The notes: generated by a model not told the origin, from the letters alone. DNA of 64,000 nt from an uncultured Kiritimatiellota bacterium (GCA_934635045.1 CAKTZA010000005.1:28277-92276); one strand, 5' to 3'. Counted from the first letter of the stretch, positions 27,201-35,415 are shown. Translations and numbers: made by a program.

Positions 27201-28921
27201 CTGAAGCCGTTGGACTTCTCGGCGTGCCTGCCGGCGTACCAGAGGCGCGGGTTCGTGTAGGCGAGGAAGCGGACGCCCTCGGCCTGAAGTTCCCGGATGC
27301 TGTCGCACGCCTCGTCGACGAGCGCGTAGTTCGGCCCGTATCCGCCATGTCCGTCTGCGGGCGTGATGACCCCCGTGACAAATGCCGTCGGCACGTCAAA
27401 GTAGTCGCACAGGTACCGAACGGCCGGCTTGCGCCCCTGCGTCAGGTTCAGATTGACGATCCACAATGGATTCTTCATGAACCATGTCGGCGTGTCGGCA
27501 CGCGGAAGGGACTTCGCGTACCAAGGGGCGGACGACTTCAGGAACTTGCGGTAGACCTGCCCGGCCTCGAACCATCCGCCGCGATACGTCTCCAGCACGC
27601 CTTTTCCGCTCGACCGGAAGCGCCGCGCCCCCGGTTGCCCTGCCTCGCGCGGCGCGCTGACGAAATACTCCAGCGTCAGCTGTCCGTTGACGCCGGACGA
27701 CATGTAGCTCTTGGTCAGGCATTTCGGATCTTCGGCGCCGAAGTAAACGCCGTTGCCCCGGTCGTCGTAATAGCCGACGAACTGCATCGTGGCCCGGTCT
27801 TCCGGATACCGGCTGCGCATCTGGTAGCTGATCGTCGGGTTTCTGGCGACCACCCCGCAGAACTGCGGCTCGACCAGCGTGTCGTCTCCCGGCAGCTTCG
27901 CAAGGCGCGCCTTCGGGAAGACGGCCCCGCGAATGCGACAGCCTCGCGCATCATCCGCCTCCAGGCGTCGCTCGATGCGATTCCCGTCCAGGCGAACGTC
28001 CTGCCGAACCGTGAAGCCCGCGCCCGCGCTCGTGACGACAAAGCCGTCCTGCCGGAACTCGGCGCGCGAGCGAATGCGGCGCGAGCCGGAGCGCATTCGC
28101 CGCGGAACGCCGTCCTCGCCTTCATATTCGAGTTCCCACCCGAGGCCGTCCTCGACAAGCAGCGCGTCACCTGTCAGACGGTTCCAGGCGCCAAGAATCG
28201 GATTTCCCGAAACGGGCCTCTCCGCAACCGCCATCACGAGCCCCGCCGTCTCCAGGAAGCGGACGTCCTTCTGCGCCTGGCGCCAGGCGACAGTCTCCGG
28301 CGCATCCCATCGGCCGAACCGTCCGTCCCGGCCGCCGGCCTCCGGAAAGAGATCGGCGATCGGACGCGCGCGATCGTCCAGTTCAACGCGCCTGACGTCA
28401 ACCGCCTGAGCCAAGACAATCGGCTTGCGCGTCCGGGAATTCGGGACAAACGAGTTGTAGCTGCGCGAACCGACAAGGACGCCATCGACGTAAAGCGAAA
28501 GCAGGTAGCCGACGCGCGACTGCTCGGGCTGGCTGTAGTAGGCGACCGTACCCGCCACGCGCACGGGCCCGAGCGGATCGCTCTCCGCATTGACCGCGAG
28601 CGTTGCAACGCCGTTCAGGCTCGGATCGACCAGGCTTTCGCCAAACAGCCTGAAAGTGTAGAGCCGATTGTCCGGCGCCCCGGAAATCTCCAGCGAAAAC
28701 ACGTCCGGCTTTGTGACGACCGGCCCAGAATACGCATTCGTGCAGGCGAACGCGACGACAAACGAGTATCCTGACACGCCTCTGCGCCCATCTGACGACG
28801 GGACGATCGGCGCCGAAGCGGACAGATCCGCCCCCGGAACGAATCCTGCCAGCGGTTCGGCTCCGCCCCAGGCCGAACACGCCAACAGCAGACCGCACAC
28901 GGCACCGGCTTTAACACGCAT
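24269..28921 (-). CDS. Giant multidomain glycosidase: DUF6259-like + two CBM6-like + GH43-type propeller
   Basis: The 1,550-residue secreted protein has a signal peptide of about 21 residues. After an N-terminal beta-sandwich (about 20-200), a DUF6259-like region with a TIM barrel runs to about residue 900 (WYAGRHAEKSNGFSKTG, YVDPCPAVPEWRDFL, HLDGIYHDQLI). Two related beta-sandwich modules follow at about 945-1085 and 1110-1220, each with a YxSYGQIDFGKG/VNYGTVDFGTG-type strand and an LKNWKL/LRNWRV end, like CBM6. The last 310 residues are a five-bladed propeller (MLDNPNVFRQGDSWYMLY, LAKSDDLLRWRPLG). An AAGGAGG Shine-Dalgarno is 6 bases before ATG 28921 but abuts ATG 28927, so 28921 was chosen. 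The stop overlaps the GH78 start. Confidence 0.8.
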   Translation of the reverse strand: MRVKAGAVCGLLLACSAWGGAEPLAGFVPGADLSASAPIVPSSDGRRGVSGYSFVVAFACTNAYSGPVVTKPDVFSLEISGAPDNRLYTFRLFGESLVDPSLNGVATLAVNAESDPLGPVRVAGTVAYYSQPEQSRVGYLLSLYVDGVLVGSRSYNSFVPNSRTRKPIVLAQAVDVRRVELDDRARPIADLFPEAGGRDGRFGRWDAPETVAWRQAQKDVRFLETAGLVMAVAERPVSGNPILGAWNRLTGDALLVEDGLGWELEYEGEDGVPRRMRSGSRRIRSRAEFRQDGFVVTSAGAGFTVRQDVRLDGNRIERRLEADDARGCRIRGAVFPKARLAKLPGDDTLVEPQFCGVVARNPTISYQMRSRYPEDRATMQFVGYYDDRGNGVYFGAEDPKCLTKSYMSSGVNGQLTLEYFVSAPREAGQPGARRFRSSGKGVLETYRGGWFEAGQVYRKFLKSSAPWYAKSLPRADTPTWFMKNPLWIVNLNLTQGRKPAVRYLCDYFDVPTAFVTGVITPADGHGGYGPNYALVDEACDSIRELQAEGVRFLAYTNPRLWYAGRHAEKSNGFSKTGKLWAVKDERGVAPIEHFGPDEDYVDPCPAVPEWRDFLCRRTRRVARDAHLDGIYHDQLICATPHVCFDPSHGHRVGDPASWTSGGIWKFCNYLMGDLRKEMPELVHTSEETAEPCVNRLDGFLGWRAGRSGHVPLFQSLYSPRVQFVGRGCDFHRVPGTYESFFPKYAEQLAYGEQIGWTHYLTVCYPSPRRGFLKKLAHCRWALADFLNSAEMEAPLAFAEPVPTLSTEWGVCEPNPVTVDKVLHSTWRHVDGRRLVMFLNVTDAPQDVAPVWTRGGKAFAICREMSAAPVAASAAPTRVKLPPYGFEFWFVGDGPSPEAATLAPRLAKAARFWADDRGEMLAQKPAFEKTAQIDAAGGKPVTPHQAAWGLLAYIPQGSQFDNSDVRPGEKDGWIAVMDGGLVNYGTVDFGTGVQSLELNLATDQPGVRVEFFDITGDMPERKIAAFNPEAGGWHDYRAVVSPLFGEVRGKRDVICRVSGGICNLKNWKLLKTGRRKPERIVANDAPGKTDFGTRRAFGQGVEIRAQDAAWTLFARRSAKGCALSCGSYASYGQIDFGKGATQIEIDVAAADAETVIEVMDVSEMAPSLPLARIKAVAGKVSAPLSFKVEGVRDIALMVRGGSCTLRNWRVVSDSSVSADEMRAVYEKVKTPYKYGVILAPEEGKMLDNPNVFRQGDSWYMLYIVFDQKGYETHLAKSDDLLRWRPLGPALLRGADGAWDCAQADGGPALLDVRWDGPNTLGTRDGRYWMTYIGGAKAGYETDPLAIGLAMTDDPSAARPWTRVGDRPALAPWDRSARWFEDVTLYKSFVMEDETRRLGKRYVMYYNAKTGGVSGSPKPWLESIGMAVSDDLRTWTRYGSEPVILNRDGADRAGLSADPMVRKVGDKYVMFYFGYQWGPFAEHAGETFAVSRDLVHWTKWDGAPLVFPSEPWDRVHAHKPWVIKHAGVVYHFYCAVGDRGRVLALATSKEMR

Positions 28922-28935
28922 CCTCATCCTCCTTC

Positions 28936-30441
28936 CTATCGAATGATGGCCACGCCGCCCATCCTCGGGCGACTGTTCAGGTTGATGCCGCCCGAACAGG
29001 CGACGCTACCGATTCCGGAGTCGAAAAGCAGCCCCTCGACGGACGCGCCATCAGACGTCATGCGCGTCCCCAGCCGAAAATCCGTGCCGACGCAATCGTA
29101 CGTCGCTTCGACGACGGAGGGGTTCTCGTATCCGGTGCAGTCCCAGTAATCCGTCCGCGCCGACGTGTCGAGCGACGGCCTCGTCACCGTGCCGTTTTCT
29201 ATCTTCGCCGCGTCCGCCCCCGGAATCGGTGCCCGGAGTCGCACGCCGAACGCCGGATCCTCATAGTGGTCGTCGTCATACCCCCAGCGGAAGTCCGCGC
29301 CTTGGCGGAGTTCGCTCGCGCCATTCCAAAAGCACCCGCCGCGCGCCACACGCGCCCTGCCGCCCGCATAGCTTTCCTGCCACGAGGATGGTCCCGTCGG
29401 ATTCTCGAAGAAGCCATCGGAAAAGAACGAGCGGTCGGCATAGTAGTCGAGGCACCATTCGGCGACATTTCCAAGCATGTCGTGGAAGCCCCAGTCGTTC
29501 GGTCGCTTCAGTCCGACCTCGTGGATCTTTCCGCCGTCCGCTTCGCCCACATTGAACCAGGCAAGCCTCGCGACGTTTTCCGCTGTCGCCTCCTCGCCGG
29601 TGTAAAGAGCCTCTCCACACCCCGCCCGGCATGCGTATTCCCATTCTGCCTCAGTCGGGAAATCGACCGCCAGGTCTGTCTTTTCGCGAATGAGAAACAG
29701 GTTTGAACCCTCGGCAATCGGATAAGCCGGCGCAGAGCCCCTGGGATCGTTTCCACGGAAATAGGCGTAAGCCGCCTTGTTGCGAGGGCAGAAGCCGACG
29801 TCCGCCCCCTTCGCGATCGAGTCGTCCGACGCATCGTAGCCAACCACGCTCTGCTGCTGCGCCTTCGTGTAGGTGAAGACGCCAAGATAGTAGTCGGACG
29901 TCAGCCGCACCCTTCGTCCGGGTGAAATCGACCTCATGCTCCAGACGACGCCCTTCGCCGGAACCTTGCGAAAGAGGAAACGGCTCGCCTTCCAGTATCG
30001 ATCCGCAACGGCATGCGGCAAGGCATCCGCCGACACGAAATAGCGCGTCTCCTTCCCGCCGCCGATCTCCACCGACATCCAGTCCGGCGGCTGCGCAGGC
30101 GACCAAAGCGTCAGGCGCGCCCGGAAGCCGTTTGCGGCGGGCAGGACGTCTTCGCGCTCCGGCCGCCAGACGAGGACGCGTTCGCCGCCCGTCGGCACAA
30201 GCCGGTTCACGTCGCCCGTCACGCGGCGGAACGCCGAATCGGGCAGCGCCTTCCATTCCCCCGAATCGGACAGGGCATCGCCGCCAAACGTGACGATGGC
30301 ATCCGATTCACGCAAGGCGTAACGGACGACAACGACCCCCGTCGCCTCGTCCCGGGCGACCTCCGTGACCTCGGCGGCCGGGTCTGCGGCCAGCGCAATG
30401 CCTGTCGTCAACAGGCAGGAGCAGAAAGAGCACGTCTTCAT
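28936..30441 (-). CDS. Secreted SUMF1/formylglycine-enzyme-like protein
   Basis: The 501-residue protein has a signal peptide (about 1-19) and an N-terminal beta domain of about 120 residues. The FGE-sulfatase fold follows, with DFPTEAEWEYACRAG, GFHDMLGNVAEWCLDYY and ARVARGGCFWNG. The substrate-loop cysteine pair of true formylglycine-generating enzymes is not seen in the final block (FRWGYDDDHYEDPAFGVRLR), so it is unlikely to activate sulfatases, and none is present in the window. A unique tail of about 90 residues follows the FGE fold. It lies 14 bases upstream of the giant glycosidase start and follows a paralogue. Role unknown. Confidence 0.75.
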   Translation of the reverse strand: MKTCSFCSCLLTTGIALAADPAAEVTEVARDEATGVVVVRYALRESDAIVTFGGDALSDSGEWKALPDSAFRRVTGDVNRLVPTGGERVLVWRPEREDVLPAANGFRARLTLWSPAQPPDWMSVEIGGGKETRYFVSADALPHAVADRYWKASRFLFRKVPAKGVVWSMRSISPGRRVRLTSDYYLGVFTYTKAQQQSVVGYDASDDSIAKGADVGFCPRNKAAYAYFRGNDPRGSAPAYPIAEGSNLFLIREKTDLAVDFPTEAEWEYACRAGCGEALYTGEEATAENVARLAWFNVGEADGGKIHEVGLKRPNDWGFHDMLGNVAEWCLDYYADRSFFSDGFFENPTGPSSWQESYAGGRARVARGGCFWNGASELRQGADFRWGYDDDHYEDPAFGVRLRAPIPGADAAKIENGTVTRPSLDTSARTDYWDCTGYENPSVVEATYDCVGTDFRLGTRMTSDGASVEGLLFDSGIGSVACSGGINLNSRPRMGGVAIIR

Positions 30442-30457
30442 CGGCCTTCCCCCTTTC

Positions 30458-31768
30458 TCATCGGGCGACCGCCGGTGCCGCAAAGCGGAACGTGAAGGGG
30501 GAAAACCCGACATATCCGCACGGTTCGTAGCCCTCTCGATACACCGAGTTCATGTAACGGGAGTCAGACGTGACCTGCTTGCCGCGCGCCACGCGCTTCA
30601 CTCCCGAGGCCGGTCCCACCGGCTCAAGCGTGCCGCAGTCCCGATAGCCATAGGAGAACCAGTCCAGACACCACTCCAGCCCATTGCCATACATGTCGTA
30701 GAAGCCCCAGGCGTTCGGCCTCTTCAGCCCAACCGGACGCATCTTTCCGTCAGTCGCGGTTGCGTCATACCAGCAGAGATCCTCCAGGCCGGGCGCCGAA
30801 TGCAACGCCGCGCCATCGTAGCGGAAACGCTCTTCGCCCGCACGGCAGGCGTACTCCCACTGGGCTTCCGTCGGCAGGTCGACCTCGACGCCCGTTCTCT
30901 GCCGCACCTTGTCGAAACGCGAATTGGGCTCGACGGCATGCCCGTCGTTCGGCCAGTCGGCCACCGGGCTGACCAGGATGCCGTTTCCGTTCCCGCGCAG
31001 GCGGTCATACGAATAGGACGTCGTCGGACACTCGTCGTAGGGCGGCGCCTTGCCCGTGTCGTATTCGCTCGGATTCTCCCCCAAGGCGTTGAAGAACTGG
31101 CTCTGCGTGAACGGGAAGACCGCAAGGTAGTAGTCGTTTGTGAAGGAAACCAGGCGCGGGCTGGCCAGGCCATAGACATCGGCAAAATCGCCGCCGCCGT
31201 TGAAGTCCTGACGCGCTTCACCATAGGAGATTCCCATGCGGAAGGTCCGTCCGGCCGCCTGGACCTTTCGCATCAGGAGCTTCGTCGTCTTGTAGGCCAC
31301 ATTGGTCGGATGCCCAAAGGGAAGTTCGGCCATCGAGGCATAGTAGTGGACGTTGCTCGGCATCGACAGGTCAATCAGCATCCAGTCCGGCGGCGCCTCC
31401 GGCGCCCAGGCACGCACGACTGCGCGGACTCCCTCGCCCCTGATCCGATGGTTCGGCCACGCCACCGTCGGCTGCCATTGAATCGCATGGATGGTCGACG
31501 AATCCGTCTCCCTCACGAAGACATTCGCCTCGCCTGTCACGTGCGTCAGGTTTTCGCGGCCGATCGAGACCCACTCGGCCGTGCCGACGACATTCGTCTC
31601 GACGTCAAGCGTGACGACCGCCGGCGCGTCAAGCCGATAGGTGACCAGCACCTTGCGGTTCGCATCCTGCGTCATCGTGACATCCGAGACGACGGGAGCC
31701 GCCGCGAAAGCGGACGAAACGAGCAGACTCGCCGCACTGCTCCAAGCAATCTGAATGACCTGTTTCAT
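30458..31768 (-). CDS. Secreted SUMF1/formylglycine-enzyme-like protein, first gene of the locus
   Basis: The 436-residue paralogue of the next gene has a signal peptide (about 1-22), an N-terminal immunoglobulin-like region (PVVSDVTMTQDANRKVLVTY) and the FGE fold (VDLPTEAQWEYACRAG, GFYDMYGNGLEWCLDWF, VKRVARGKQVTSD). The end, GYVGFSPFTFRFAAP, lacks the cysteines of active formylglycine-generating enzymes. The ATG at 31768 has an AAAGGA Shine-Dalgarno 7 bases upstream; the frame is open to 31882 but that part overlaps the promoter. The gene is transcribed away from the AraC-type regulator at 31907, its likely controller. Confidence 0.75.
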   Translation of the reverse strand: MKQVIQIAWSSAASLLVSSAFAAAPVVSDVTMTQDANRKVLVTYRLDAPAVVTLDVETNVVGTAEWVSIGRENLTHVTGEANVFVRETDSSTIHAIQWQPTVAWPNHRIRGEGVRAVVRAWAPEAPPDWMLIDLSMPSNVHYYASMAELPFGHPTNVAYKTTKLLMRKVQAAGRTFRMGISYGEARQDFNGGGDFADVYGLASPRLVSFTNDYYLAVFPFTQSQFFNALGENPSEYDTGKAPPYDECPTTSYSYDRLRGNGNGILVSPVADWPNDGHAVEPNSRFDKVRQRTGVEVDLPTEAQWEYACRAGEERFRYDGAALHSAPGLEDLCWYDATATDGKMRPVGLKRPNAWGFYDMYGNGLEWCLDWFSYGYRDCGTLEPVGPASGVKRVARGKQVTSDSRYMNSVYREGYEPCGYVGFSPFTFRFAAPAVAR

Positions 31769-31803
31769 GATTTGTCCTTTCTCGTGATTTTCAAGATGGC
31801 GGT

Positions 31804-31833
31804 ATTGTAGCATAAGGCAAACGCACACGACAA
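31804..31833 (-). promoter_or_regulatory. Promoter of the first saccharide-degradation locus
   Basis: On the minus strand TTGTCG (31828-31833), an 18-base spacer and TACAAT (31804-31809) make a sigma70-type promoter. The start point near 31797 gives a leader of about 29 bases containing the AAAGGA Shine-Dalgarno. Confidence 0.6.
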
Positions 31834-31841
31834 CCCCTTCA

Positions 31842-31893
31842 TATGCAAATTTCGTGCAATAGTTCATGATTGATTTATGCAAACGTCATTTGC
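31842..31893. promoter_or_regulatory. Candidate operator of the AraC/XylR-type regulator
   Basis: TATGCAAA occurs twice in direct orientation (31842-31849 and 31876-31883, 34 bases apart), with a related GTGCAA between them. The second copy opens an inverted repeat GCAAA-N5-TTTGC (31879-31893) that touches the regulator's -10 box. AraC-family dimers commonly bind direct repeats, so this is a plausible site for autoregulation and control of the divergent operon. It is based on pattern only. Confidence 0.45.
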
Positions 31894-31899
31894 TATAAT
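31870..31899 (+). promoter_or_regulatory. Promoter of the AraC/XylR-type regulator (start-proximal)
   Basis: TTGATT (31870-31875), an 18-base spacer and TATAAT (31894-31899) form a good sigma70 promoter whose -10 box ends 7 bases before the ATG at 31907. The upstream in-frame ATG at 31877 lies between -35 and -10 and so cannot be the start on this transcript. Confidence 0.7.
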
Positions 31900-31906
31900 C
31901 TGCGGC

Positions 31907-33091
31907 ATGAGATTACGACAACATCCAATCCGCCACATTGCCGTGGCCCTGTGGACCGGCAACGCCTCCGGCCGAGACCTGCTTTCCGGCGTCTTGCAAT
32001 ACGCGCAGGAACACAGGCACTGGAACATCTCGATCATACAGCTGCCGGGCGAGCCGGTGGCCCATCTCAATTCGATTCTTGCGGCCGGCGTCGACGGCAT
32101 CATCACAAGCGACAGCCGCAACGAAGCCGTCGCACGCCTGATTCGGGAATCCGCCGCGCCGGTCGTGACCGTTGAATTCCCAAGTGCCGAAAAGCCATCC
32201 GCCCGACAGATCGACTACCTCACCTCGCACAACGACCGAATCGGCGAGTTGGGCGCACGGCATTTCATCTCGTCCGGACTGTTCAACAGTTACGGATTTG
32301 TCTCGGACATCGCATTCGAGCATATGGTCACGCCGAGTGCGCGCGAACAGGCCTTCAGGAAGACAATCGAGGCCGCCGGTCTCATGTGCCACGCCTTTTC
32401 CGACTGGCAGCGAACCAAAGGACAGGGAATCGATCTTTTGCACAAATGGCTCCTGTCGCTTCCCAAGCCCGCCGCCGTCATGTGCTTCTACGATCCGCTC
32501 GCCGTCCGGGTCCTGAACGCCTGCGCCCACCTCAAGCTGGCCGTGCCCCAGATGGTGTCAGTCCTCGGCGTCGACAACGACATCCTGCTCTGCGAAACGT
32601 CCGTGCCACCCCTTTCAAGCATCGACCCCCGGCACCGGGACATCGGCGTTCAGGCGGCCCGACACCTGGACGCGATGCTCCACGGGCGACGCATCAAGGA
32701 CGTGACGCGCCCGTATTCGGAAGACCAGGTCTTCGTCCGGGAATCGACGACACGCCTCCCCCCGTCGGCTTCACTCGTCCGGCGTGCGCGCAATTTCATC
32801 GCGGCGCATGCGGTCGAGGGCATTGGAGCTGAAGACGTCGTCTCCTACCTCGGCGTGTCGCGCCGACTGGCCTTCCTGCGCTTCCGCGAGGTTGAGGGGC
32901 GGACAATCCGCCGCACCATCGAAGACGAGCGCCTGCGCCTCGCGGCCAAAAGACTTCGCGAGACGGGCTGGCCCGTTGCGCGCATCGCGCGCACTTGCGG
33001 CTACCATTGCCTACAGACGTTCAACGCGGCCTTTCGTCGACGCTTTCGCCAGACGCCCGGCGCCTACCGCGAGGAAGGCTCGTCAAAATGA
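31907..33091 (+). CDS. XylR-like transcription regulator (LacI-type sensor + AraC HTH)
   Basis: The 394-residue protein has a periplasmic-binding-protein/LacI-like sensor (about 8-275; RHIAVALWTGNASGRDLLSG, AAGVDGIITSD, VLGVDNDILLCETSVPPLSSI) and a C-terminal AraC-type HTH_18 domain (about 285-385; VSYLGVSRRLAFLRFR, VARIARTCGYHCLQTFNAAF). This domain order matches E. coli XylR and related sugar-responsive activators. It diverges from the 31768-17946 saccharide locus and probably controls it in response to a released sugar, which is inference. The start follows the promoter position. It converges on pheA with 11 bases between the genes. Confidence 0.88.
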   Translation: MRLRQHPIRHIAVALWTGNASGRDLLSGVLQYAQEHRHWNISIIQLPGEPVAHLNSILAAGVDGIITSDSRNEAVARLIRESAAPVVTVEFPSAEKPSARQIDYLTSHNDRIGELGARHFISSGLFNSYGFVSDIAFEHMVTPSAREQAFRKTIEAAGLMCHAFSDWQRTKGQGIDLLHKWLLSLPKPAAVMCFYDPLAVRVLNACAHLKLAVPQMVSVLGVDNDILLCETSVPPLSSIDPRHRDIGVQAARHLDAMLHGRRIKDVTRPYSEDQVFVRESTTRLPPSASLVRRARNFIAAHAVEGIGAEDVVSYLGVSRRLAFLRFREVEGRTIRRTIEDERLRLAAKRLRETGWPVARIARTCGYHCLQTFNAAFRRRFRQTPGAYREEGSSK

Positions 33092-33102
33092 CAAGGCGCC
33101 CG

Positions 33103-34254
33103 TCACTTCTCCCCGAACGCGCCGAGGAAGGTGAAGTGCTCGATCTCCGGGTCGGACGACAGCTCCGCGAGGAGCGCGCGCACCTGCGGGTCAGCCGTGC
33201 TCGCCTCGAAGTCGAAGATGAAACTGAACTCGAAGTCACGCCCCGGCACGGGCCGCGACTCCAGCTTCGTGAGATTCACGTCGATTGCGGCGAACTTCGC
33301 GATGATGCCGTTCAGCGCGCCCGGACGGTGCGGCAGGCTCAGCATGAGGCTGATCTTGTTCGCGTCGGGACGGATCTCCAGGTCCTTCGCGATGCAGATG
33401 AAGCGCGTGTAGTTGTAAGCCGCGTCGCAGATGTCCTCGGCGATCACGTCCAGCCCGTAGAGCTCAGCGCAGATCCGCGAGGCGATGACCGCGCGATCCC
33501 TCGCGCCGCGCGCCGCGAGCTCCTTCGCCGCGACGGCCGTGTTCGCCCCCGGCTCCGCATGGATTTCGGGATGCGCCTTGAGGAAGCGCCCGCACTGCGC
33601 GAGGGCGTGCGCGTGGCTCGTGACCGTGCGGACGTCCGCCAGCTTCACGCCGCGCGGCGCGAGCAGCACATGGTCGACCTTGAGCCGCAAGGCACGCACG
33701 ATGTGGAAGCGGTGCTGGCGCATGAGGTCGTAGACCGAGGCGACCGACCCGGCCGCCGAGTTCTCGACCGGCAGCACGCCATACGGACAGATGCCCTTCT
33801 CCACGGCCTCGAACACCTTCTCGAAGCCCTTGAAGTAGAGGATCGTCGGAATCGGGAAGAGGAGCGACGTCGCCTGCTGCGCATACGAGCCCTCCACGCC
33901 CGGACAGGCCACGACCGCCTTCTGCGGGAAGCGCGCGTCCGTCGTCGCATGCGCAATCTCGTCCAGAAGCGCGCCGCCCGCGCCGATTCGGTTGCGCTGC
34001 AGGGCCTTCGAGAGCCCGAAGAGCGTCGTGAAGAGCTGGCGCACGCCGATCATGTGCTCCGGCGGCACGAGCCCCGTCACGTGCGTCAGAACCGCCCGCT
34101 CGCGCGCCGGGTCCGTGACGGGCTTGCCCGCCGCGCGCTTCAGCTCGGCGATGCGCTCGGACACCGCGAGCCGCCGCTCCATGAGCCGCGTGATCTCGTC
34201 GTCTACGACGTCGATCGCCTGACGGCATTCTTCCAGGTCTTTCAGTTCGTTCAT
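33103..34254 (-). CDS. pheA: Bifunctional chorismate mutase / prephenate dehydratase
   Basis: The 383-residue protein converts chorismate to prephenate and then to phenylpyruvate. An AroQ-type chorismate mutase helix bundle (about 5-90; DVVDDEITRLMERRLAVSERI) is followed by the prephenate dehydratase domain (about 100-285; CPGVEGSYAQQA, GVLPVENSAAGSV, TSHAHALAQC, YNYTRFICIA) and a C-terminal ACT domain (about 295-375; SLPHRPGALNGIIAKF, NLTKLESRP) that senses phenylalanine. The ATG at 34254 has a GGAAAG Shine-Dalgarno 6 bases away. An alternative ATG at 34308 overlaps the stop of the upstream gene (ATGA). It is the second gene of the attenuator-controlled operon. Confidence 0.93.
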   Translation of the reverse strand: MNELKDLEECRQAIDVVDDEITRLMERRLAVSERIAELKRAAGKPVTDPARERAVLTHVTGLVPPEHMIGVRQLFTTLFGLSKALQRNRIGAGGALLDEIAHATTDARFPQKAVVACPGVEGSYAQQATSLLFPIPTILYFKGFEKVFEAVEKGICPYGVLPVENSAAGSVASVYDLMRQHRFHIVRALRLKVDHVLLAPRGVKLADVRTVTSHAHALAQCGRFLKAHPEIHAEPGANTAVAAKELAARGARDRAVIASRICAELYGLDVIAEDICDAAYNYTRFICIAKDLEIRPDANKISLMLSLPHRPGALNGIIAKFAAIDVNLTKLESRPVPGRDFEFSFIFDFEASTADPQVRALLAELSSDPEIEHFTFLGAFGEK

Positions 34255-34304
34255 CGGTCTTTCCTTCGGTTCTGCAGCTTGAATTTCAGTTTTCCACCGT
34301 TCAT

Positions 34305-35348
34305 TCATCCCCGTTCCCTCATCCCTGTTCCCTCATGTCCCCACTTCTCGACGAGCGCGCGCACCTCGCGCACCTTCGCCATCGTTTGCGCGAACATCTC
34401 CGGCGTCTGGCTCTGCGCGCCGTCGCACTTCGCGTGCGGCGGATCGTTGTGCACCTCGATGATGAGGCCGTCCGCCCCGATGGCCGTCGCCGCGACCGTG
34501 ACCGAATCGACCATGTAGGCGTGGCCCGTCGCGTGCGAGGGGTCGACGACGACCGGCAGGTGCGAGAGGCGGTGCAGCATCGTCACGACGCCGAGGTCGA
34601 GCGTGTTGCGCAGGGCCGTCTCGAACGTGCGGATGCCGCGCTCGCAGAGAATCACGTTCGGATTGCCCGACGCCATGACGTACTCGGCGCTCATCAGCAG
34701 CTCCTGCAGCGTCGCGCTCATGCCGCGCTTGAGGAGGATCGGCTTCTTCGTGTAGGCGCCGACCTCTTTCAGGAGGTTGAAGTTCTGCATGTTGCGCGCG
34801 CCGATCTGGATGACGTCCACGTCGTTGAAGAGCTCGATGTCGCCGAAGTCCATAAGCTCCGTGACGATGGGGAGGCCCGTCTCCTTCTTCGCCGTCGTCA
34901 GCATGTCGAGACCGACCTTGCCGAGGCCCTGAAAGGCGTAGGGCGAGGTGCGCGGCTTGAACGCACCGCCTCGGAGGAGCGTCGCGCCCGCCGCCTTGAC
35001 GGCCTTGGCGATGCCGACGACCTGCTCTTCCGACTCGACGCTGCACGGGCCCGCGATCACGCCGAACCCGCCCGCGCCGATCTTCACGCCGGAGCAGTCG
35101 ATCGCCGAGTCCTCCGGATGGAACTTGCGGTTCGCGGCCTTGTAGGGCTCCTGCACGCGCTGGACCTGCTCGACGACGTCCAGCGCCTCCAGGATGCCGG
35201 GATCGACGTGCGTGACGTCGCCGACGCAGCCGATGACCGTTTCCGACGAGCCGACCGACTCGTGCGGCTCGATGCCGCGGGAGCGGAGCAGGCTCTTCAG
35301 GTTCTCGACCTGGCCCGCGTCCGCGTTCTTCTTCAGTATGATGATCAT
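34305..35348 (-). CDS. aroF: 3-deoxy-D-arabino-heptulosonate 7-phosphate synthase, type I-beta
   Basis: The enzyme condenses phosphoenolpyruvate and erythrose 4-phosphate, the first step of aromatic synthesis. The 347-residue protein has the N-terminal ferredoxin-like regulatory domain (about 1-70) of the beta subclass and a KdsA/AroG-type barrel (FGVIAGPCSVESEEQ, LRGGAFKPRTSPYAFQGLG, QIGARNMQNFNLL, LLKRGMSATLQELLMSAEY, VVDPSHATGHAYM, IIEVHNDPPHA). No Shine-Dalgarno precedes its ATG. It follows a leader-peptide attenuator and is followed by pheA, so the first committed step and the phenylalanine branch are controlled together. The symbol aroF is the usual label for this subclass, not proof of E. 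coli orthology. Confidence 0.94.
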   Translation of the reverse strand: MIIILKKNADAGQVENLKSLLRSRGIEPHESVGSSETVIGCVGDVTHVDPGILEALDVVEQVQRVQEPYKAANRKFHPEDSAIDCSGVKIGAGGFGVIAGPCSVESEEQVVGIAKAVKAAGATLLRGGAFKPRTSPYAFQGLGKVGLDMLTTAKKETGLPIVTELMDFGDIELFNDVDVIQIGARNMQNFNLLKEVGAYTKKPILLKRGMSATLQELLMSAEYVMASGNPNVILCERGIRTFETALRNTLDLGVVTMLHRLSHLPVVVDPSHATGHAYMVDSVTVAATAIGADGLIIEVHNDPPHAKCDGAQSQTPEMFAQTMAKVREVRALVEKWGHEGTGMRERG

Positions 35349-35376
35349 GGTTTTGAGGTTTTGGGTTCTGTGCTTG

Positions 35377-35415
35377 AAAAATCAAAACGGCCTCGCTGTT
35401 CGTTCAGCGGGGCCG
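35377..35415 (-). terminator. Intrinsic terminator of the aroF-pheA attenuator (also downstream of cstA)
   Basis: On the minus strand an 11-base arm CGGCCCCGCTG (35405-35415), a six-base loop AACGAA and the arm CAGCGAGGCCG (35388-35398) pair with one C-A mismatch. TTTTGATTTTT (35377-35387) follows directly. It lies between the leader ORF and the aroF ATG, so it can end the leader transcript; it may also stop read-through from cstA. Confidence 0.85.

Noticed and set aside
30458..31768. FGE-like protein considered as a sulfatase activator
   Set aside because: The cysteines of the active site are absent and no sulfatase gene is in the window.
31877..31906. Earlier in-frame ATG for the AraC/XylR-type regulator
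   Set aside because: It lies between the -35 and -10 boxes, upstream of the predicted transcript start.
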